From contig NZ_JHYI01000018.1 in assembly GCF_000621445.1 (NCBI RefSeq), forward strand, positions 1-64,000: DNA of 64,000 bases. Direction: 5' to 3'. Positions 61,477 to 64,000 of this stretch are shown here, piece after piece; within the stretch, counting starts at the first letter, position 1, and each line of letters opens with the position of its first letter. A program made the translations under genes and the position numbers. This DNA comes from Alkalihalobacillus bogoriensis ATCC BAA-922. Its GTDB lineage: Bacteria; Bacillota; Bacilli; Bacillales; Bacillaceae_F. The notes beneath the pieces are model-generated. The model searched no databases. It was not told the origin of the DNA and saw only the letters and a program-made list of their open reading frames with translations.

Positions 61477-62601
61477 ATGATTCAGCCAACGGATGGAAAA
61501 TTGGGTACCCGGGAATTATTCGCCATGCTAGCCCTTATGGTAGGAATTAAGCTTTCCGATGGTACTCCCATGATCCTTATAGAAGCAGGAATGAATGCTA
61601 CTTGGATGATTCCAATCCTCTCGGGACTAATTGTTATCATCCCTCTTTTGTTTTTACTTTCATTACTAAAAGAACATAAAGATAAACATTTAGTCGATTT
61701 AACGTTCACCATCATGGGAAAATATATTGGTTTTTTATTTTGTTTGATAATGCTGGCTGCCATCGTATTTTCAAATGCTTTAAATGAAAGAACAACCGTA
61801 AATATCATTAGTACAATGTTTTTTCCTAAAACGCCGATTATTGCTATTTTTTTATTTTTAATAGGGGGAAGTTTTGCAATTGCAAAGCTAGGTCTGGAAG
61901 CAACCGGAAGAACGTCTTGGCTTATTTTACCTTATATTAAAGTTGTATTGTTCCTGCTGTTTATATTTATCATTCTTGATATTCGGGTTGAACATCTATT
62001 TCCTATCGCTGGTCCTGGGCTTGATGTCATTGTAAAAGAATCCTTCACGTACCAAACGATTTACTTTGAATTTATACTATTGGCTTTATTTTTCACATCG
62101 ACTCGAACGGAGAAAAATTTTCGGATGGCCTCCTTATTTGGCCTTGCTTTCGTCGTTATGGAAATGGCTGTAACTTATGCATACTTTGTTATGATGTTCG
62201 ATTATCCATCAGTAAGGGAAATTGCATATCCTTTTCAACAGCTAACGAGAATGTTAGAGGTTGGAACGATCATTACTAGTTACGAAGGGCTTTTCCTTGG
62301 TTTTTGGATTATTACATGTGTTCTTCGCTTCGCCCTTTATCTATTGTTTTCAGTCAAAATTGTTGCTTATATGTTTAACATTCAAGATTATAAGCCTTTA
62401 TTACTTCCTCTTGCGACTTTAACTTTATTAATTGGACTACTACCAGAAAACCCGACAGATACAACGTATTTTTTACGAGACATCATTCTTCTGCAATTTA
62501 TCTGGCAATTTATAATGGGATTGCCGATTATTTTATGGATTGTTTCAAAGGCAAAGGGGTATTTTCATGCGAAAAATCATTCTAACCTTACTATTAAGTA
62601 G
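61477..62601 (+). CDS. gerKB: Spore germination receptor subunit B (GerKB type)
   Basis: A 374-residue membrane protein with about ten hydrophobic segments, starting MIQPTDGKLGTRELFAMLALMVGIKLSDGTPM. It belongs to the amino-acid permease-like GerB group and is the nutrient-binding subunit of the receptor. ATG at 61477 follows AAAGGAGG and comes one base after the A-subunit stop (TAAC-ATG). It overlaps the C-subunit gene by 35 bases. Confidence 0.92.
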   Translation: MIQPTDGKLGTRELFAMLALMVGIKLSDGTPMILIEAGMNATWMIPILSGLIVIIPLLFLLSLLKEHKDKHLVDLTFTIMGKYIGFLFCLIMLAAIVFSNALNERTTVNIISTMFFPKTPIIAIFLFLIGGSFAIAKLGLEATGRTSWLILPYIKVVLFLLFIFIILDIRVEHLFPIAGPGLDVIVKESFTYQTIYFEFILLALFFTSTRTEKNFRMASLFGLAFVVMEMAVTYAYFVMMFDYPSVREIAYPFQQLTRMLEVGTIITSYEGLFLGFWIITCVLRFALYLLFSVKIVAYMFNIQDYKPLLLPLATLTLLIGLLPENPTDTTYFLRDIILLQFIWQFIMGLPIILWIVSKAKGYFHAKNHSNLTIK

Positions 62602-63784
62602 TGTTATATTAATGGGCTGCTGGGATCGACAGGACCTTGAAGAATTCGGATATATTGTTGCAATGGGAATTGACTTAAACGATGATAACGAGCATATGGA
62701 TGTTACATTTCAAATCGCAAACCCTGAAGCTGGTGAGACTCAAACAGCAGGTGCAACAGATGAACCCCCATCAGAAATTATTACGATTACTGCTCCTGAT
62801 TTTATCGTCGCTCGTGATATGGTGAATTCCTTCATTTCAAGAGAAGTAGTGTTTACACACATGAAAGTATTAGTTGTCAGTGAAGAATTAGCACGTTCAG
62901 ACCAACTAGTTGATTTTATTAAGCCTTCTATACGGGACCGAGAATTTGACCGAAGATTAACTTTTATTGTTTCTAAAGAAAAAGCTTCTTCATTTCTTCG
63001 AGCTAATAACCCAACTTTAGAAACAAGACCACATAAATACTTTGAGATGATGAAAGACCGATGGAAAGAAAGTGGCTTCATACCAGAAGCAACGATGCAT
63101 GACTTTTTGCACCGACTTGAAGAGGATCAGGGACTTTTCCTAGCTATTTATAGTACATCAGAAAAAGAAGAGGGGACTGATGGCAACGAAGCTCGCTTTA
63201 AAGCTGGAGAAATTAATAAAGAAGGTGGAAACCCTGTTCAATCTTACGGAGCAGCCGTCATCAAAAAAGGAAAGATGATTGATTCAATTACCGCAGAAGA
63301 AACGAGACTTTCTCTTATGCTCAGACCTTATATTGAAGTTGGTTCTATGATTGCCACTTTTCAAGATCCAAATGAAGAGGATAAACATATTACTGTCCGA
63401 ATCTTAAATGAAAAATCTCCTGAAATATCTATAAATACCGACCAAGATAATCCTATTATTGAAGTTATCCTCCCCATTCGTTTAGAGGTTTTGGCTATAA
63501 AAAGTGAGATCGATTATATTCAAGATTTACGAAAACAAGAGGAACTCAAAAACAGTATTGAAAATCAAATTAAAATTTCTGCTGACCATTTTATAAAGAA
63601 AACACAAGAACAATTTAAAGCTGACCCATTCCACTGGTCATTAATTGCTAGAAAGAATTTTTTTACGATACAACAATATTCAAATTATGATTGGATGAGT
63701 AAATATCCAAGTGCAGAGGTAAATGTCTCAGTGGAAGTCAATATTAAGGGCTTTGGAAAACAGTTAAGTCCTCTAAATAAATAG
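62567..63784 (+). CDS. gerKC: Spore germination receptor subunit C (GerKC type)
   Basis: A 405-residue lipoprotein with signal MRKIILTLLLSSVILMGCWD (Cys18), the usual Trp-Asp after the lipid-bearing Cys. GYIVAMGIDLNDDNEHMDVTFQIANPEA and FTHMKVLVVSEELARSD are typical GerC landmarks, with the three-domain beta-rich body and the C-terminal helix. ATG at 62567 follows AAAGGGG; the open frame upstream overlaps GerKB and has no ribosome site. C subunits sit on the outer face of the spore inner membrane. Confidence 0.93.
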   Translation: MRKIILTLLLSSVILMGCWDRQDLEEFGYIVAMGIDLNDDNEHMDVTFQIANPEAGETQTAGATDEPPSEIITITAPDFIVARDMVNSFISREVVFTHMKVLVVSEELARSDQLVDFIKPSIRDREFDRRLTFIVSKEKASSFLRANNPTLETRPHKYFEMMKDRWKESGFIPEATMHDFLHRLEEDQGLFLAIYSTSEKEEGTDGNEARFKAGEINKEGGNPVQSYGAAVIKKGKMIDSITAEETRLSLMLRPYIEVGSMIATFQDPNEEDKHITVRILNEKSPEISINTDQDNPIIEVILPIRLEVLAIKSEIDYIQDLRKQEELKNSIENQIKISADHFIKKTQEQFKADPFHWSLIARKNFFTIQQYSNYDWMSKYPSAEVNVSVEVNIKGFGKQLSPLNK

Positions 63785-63804
63785 ATAAGGAAAGGACAAA
63801 AAAA

Positions 63805-63969
63805 ATGTATTGGATTTTACTACTCATATGTATTTTCACCAGTTACTATACGGTGATGTACTCGTTATGGTTACGTAAACATCATAAAGGAATAGGGGCT
63901 GTACTATTCTTATATGTCCTCATCATCCCTATACTAACATTACCTATATGGCTTTATACGAATAGATAA
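63805..63969 (+). CDS. Small membrane protein, possible germinant-receptor D subunit
   Basis: A 54-residue frame after the C-subunit stop, with AAGGAAAGGAC upstream. It encodes two hydrophobic segments: MYWILLLICIFTSYYTVMYS and GAVLFLYVLIIPILTLPIWL, separated by basic RKHHKG. Its size, topology and position as fourth gene match the small D subunits found with some GerA-type operons, which can tune receptor activity. The match is by position and topology, not sequence. It is too short for most ORF thresholds. Confidence 0.75.
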   Translation: MYWILLLICIFTSYYTVMYSLWLRKHHKGIGAVLFLYVLIIPILTLPIWLYTNR

Positions 63970-64000
63970 TTATCTTTTATTAAATCTTCAGATCGAGCCA

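Overview
The window is low-GC DNA from an endospore-forming member of the Bacillaceae. The evidence is a GerA-type spore-germination operon, a des-desK-desR membrane-fluidity operon, a PspA/YdjGHI envelope-stress module, a TasA/TapA/SipW biofilm-fibre operon, SacT/PTS sucrose genes, and Gram-positive operators (BirA, CIRCE, RAT antiterminator, cre-like). A relative of the alkaliphilic Bacillus groups is plausible, but the species cannot be fixed from this sequence. I see no rRNA, tRNA, prophage or CRISPR array. The only insertion sequence is the start of an IS110-type transposase at the left edge.

Layout. 0-7 kb: IS110 fragment, a polar amino-acid ABC transporter, the biotin transporter gene bioY behind a BirA operator, a Cof-type HAD phosphatase, an RNA/DNA methyltransferase and rlmN. 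7-21 kb: des-desK-desR, an ankyrin lipoprotein, a PAS-GGDEF protein, a DJ-1/PfpI protein, an MFS exporter, an alpha/beta hydrolase, a membrane protein followed by a 52-bp tandem hairpin array, an LCP cell-wall ligase and htpG behind a perfect CIRCE element. 21-33 kb: redoxin, GDSL esterase, inositol monophosphatase, an orphan sensor kinase, a secreted protein behind a tandem structured leader RNA, two chemoreceptors with a sugar-binding lipoprotein, and small metabolic genes. 33-41 kb: the sucrose operon sacT-scrA-scrK-scrB and a ten-segment membrane GGDEF-EAL protein. 41-52 kb: cell-surface genes, comprising two OmpA-domain lipoproteins, tasA-tapA-sipW plus an LPSTA-anchored relative, and pspA-ydjG-ydjH-ydjI. 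52-58 kb: a five-gene peptide/nickel-type ABC importer under a cobalamin riboswitch. 58-64 kb: a tyrosine-phosphatase-like protein, a DUF2935 protein and gerKA-KB-KC with a small fourth gene.

The most unusual material is non-coding. (1) A roughly 185-bp intergenic element occurs at 3.7, 5.8, 41.7 and 52.4 kb, with a sequence-divergent copy at 30.6 kb and a half copy at 0.36 kb. Each full copy carries four 21-nt hairpin units at offsets 0, 51, 113 and 164 (the last is 165 in the 41.7-kb copy), two in each orientation, so the element is symmetric about its centre. (2) An array of nine 27-nt hairpins repeats every 52 bp at 17.2-17.7 kb, with invariant stems and variable loops. (3) A duplicated 61-nt RNA motif at 24.4 kb shows a compensatory base change, and the 3' end of its second copy can pair with the Shine-Dalgarno sequence of the next gene; it looks like a tandem riboswitch I cannot name. 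(4) A 16-codon ORF with a strong ribosome site lies between the cobalamin riboswitch and its terminator. (5) A 45-nt interspersed repeat lies beside gene ends at five places.

Start codons were reassigned where a Shine-Dalgarno sequence clearly favoured an internal start. Functional names rest on motif recognition by eye, with no database search.
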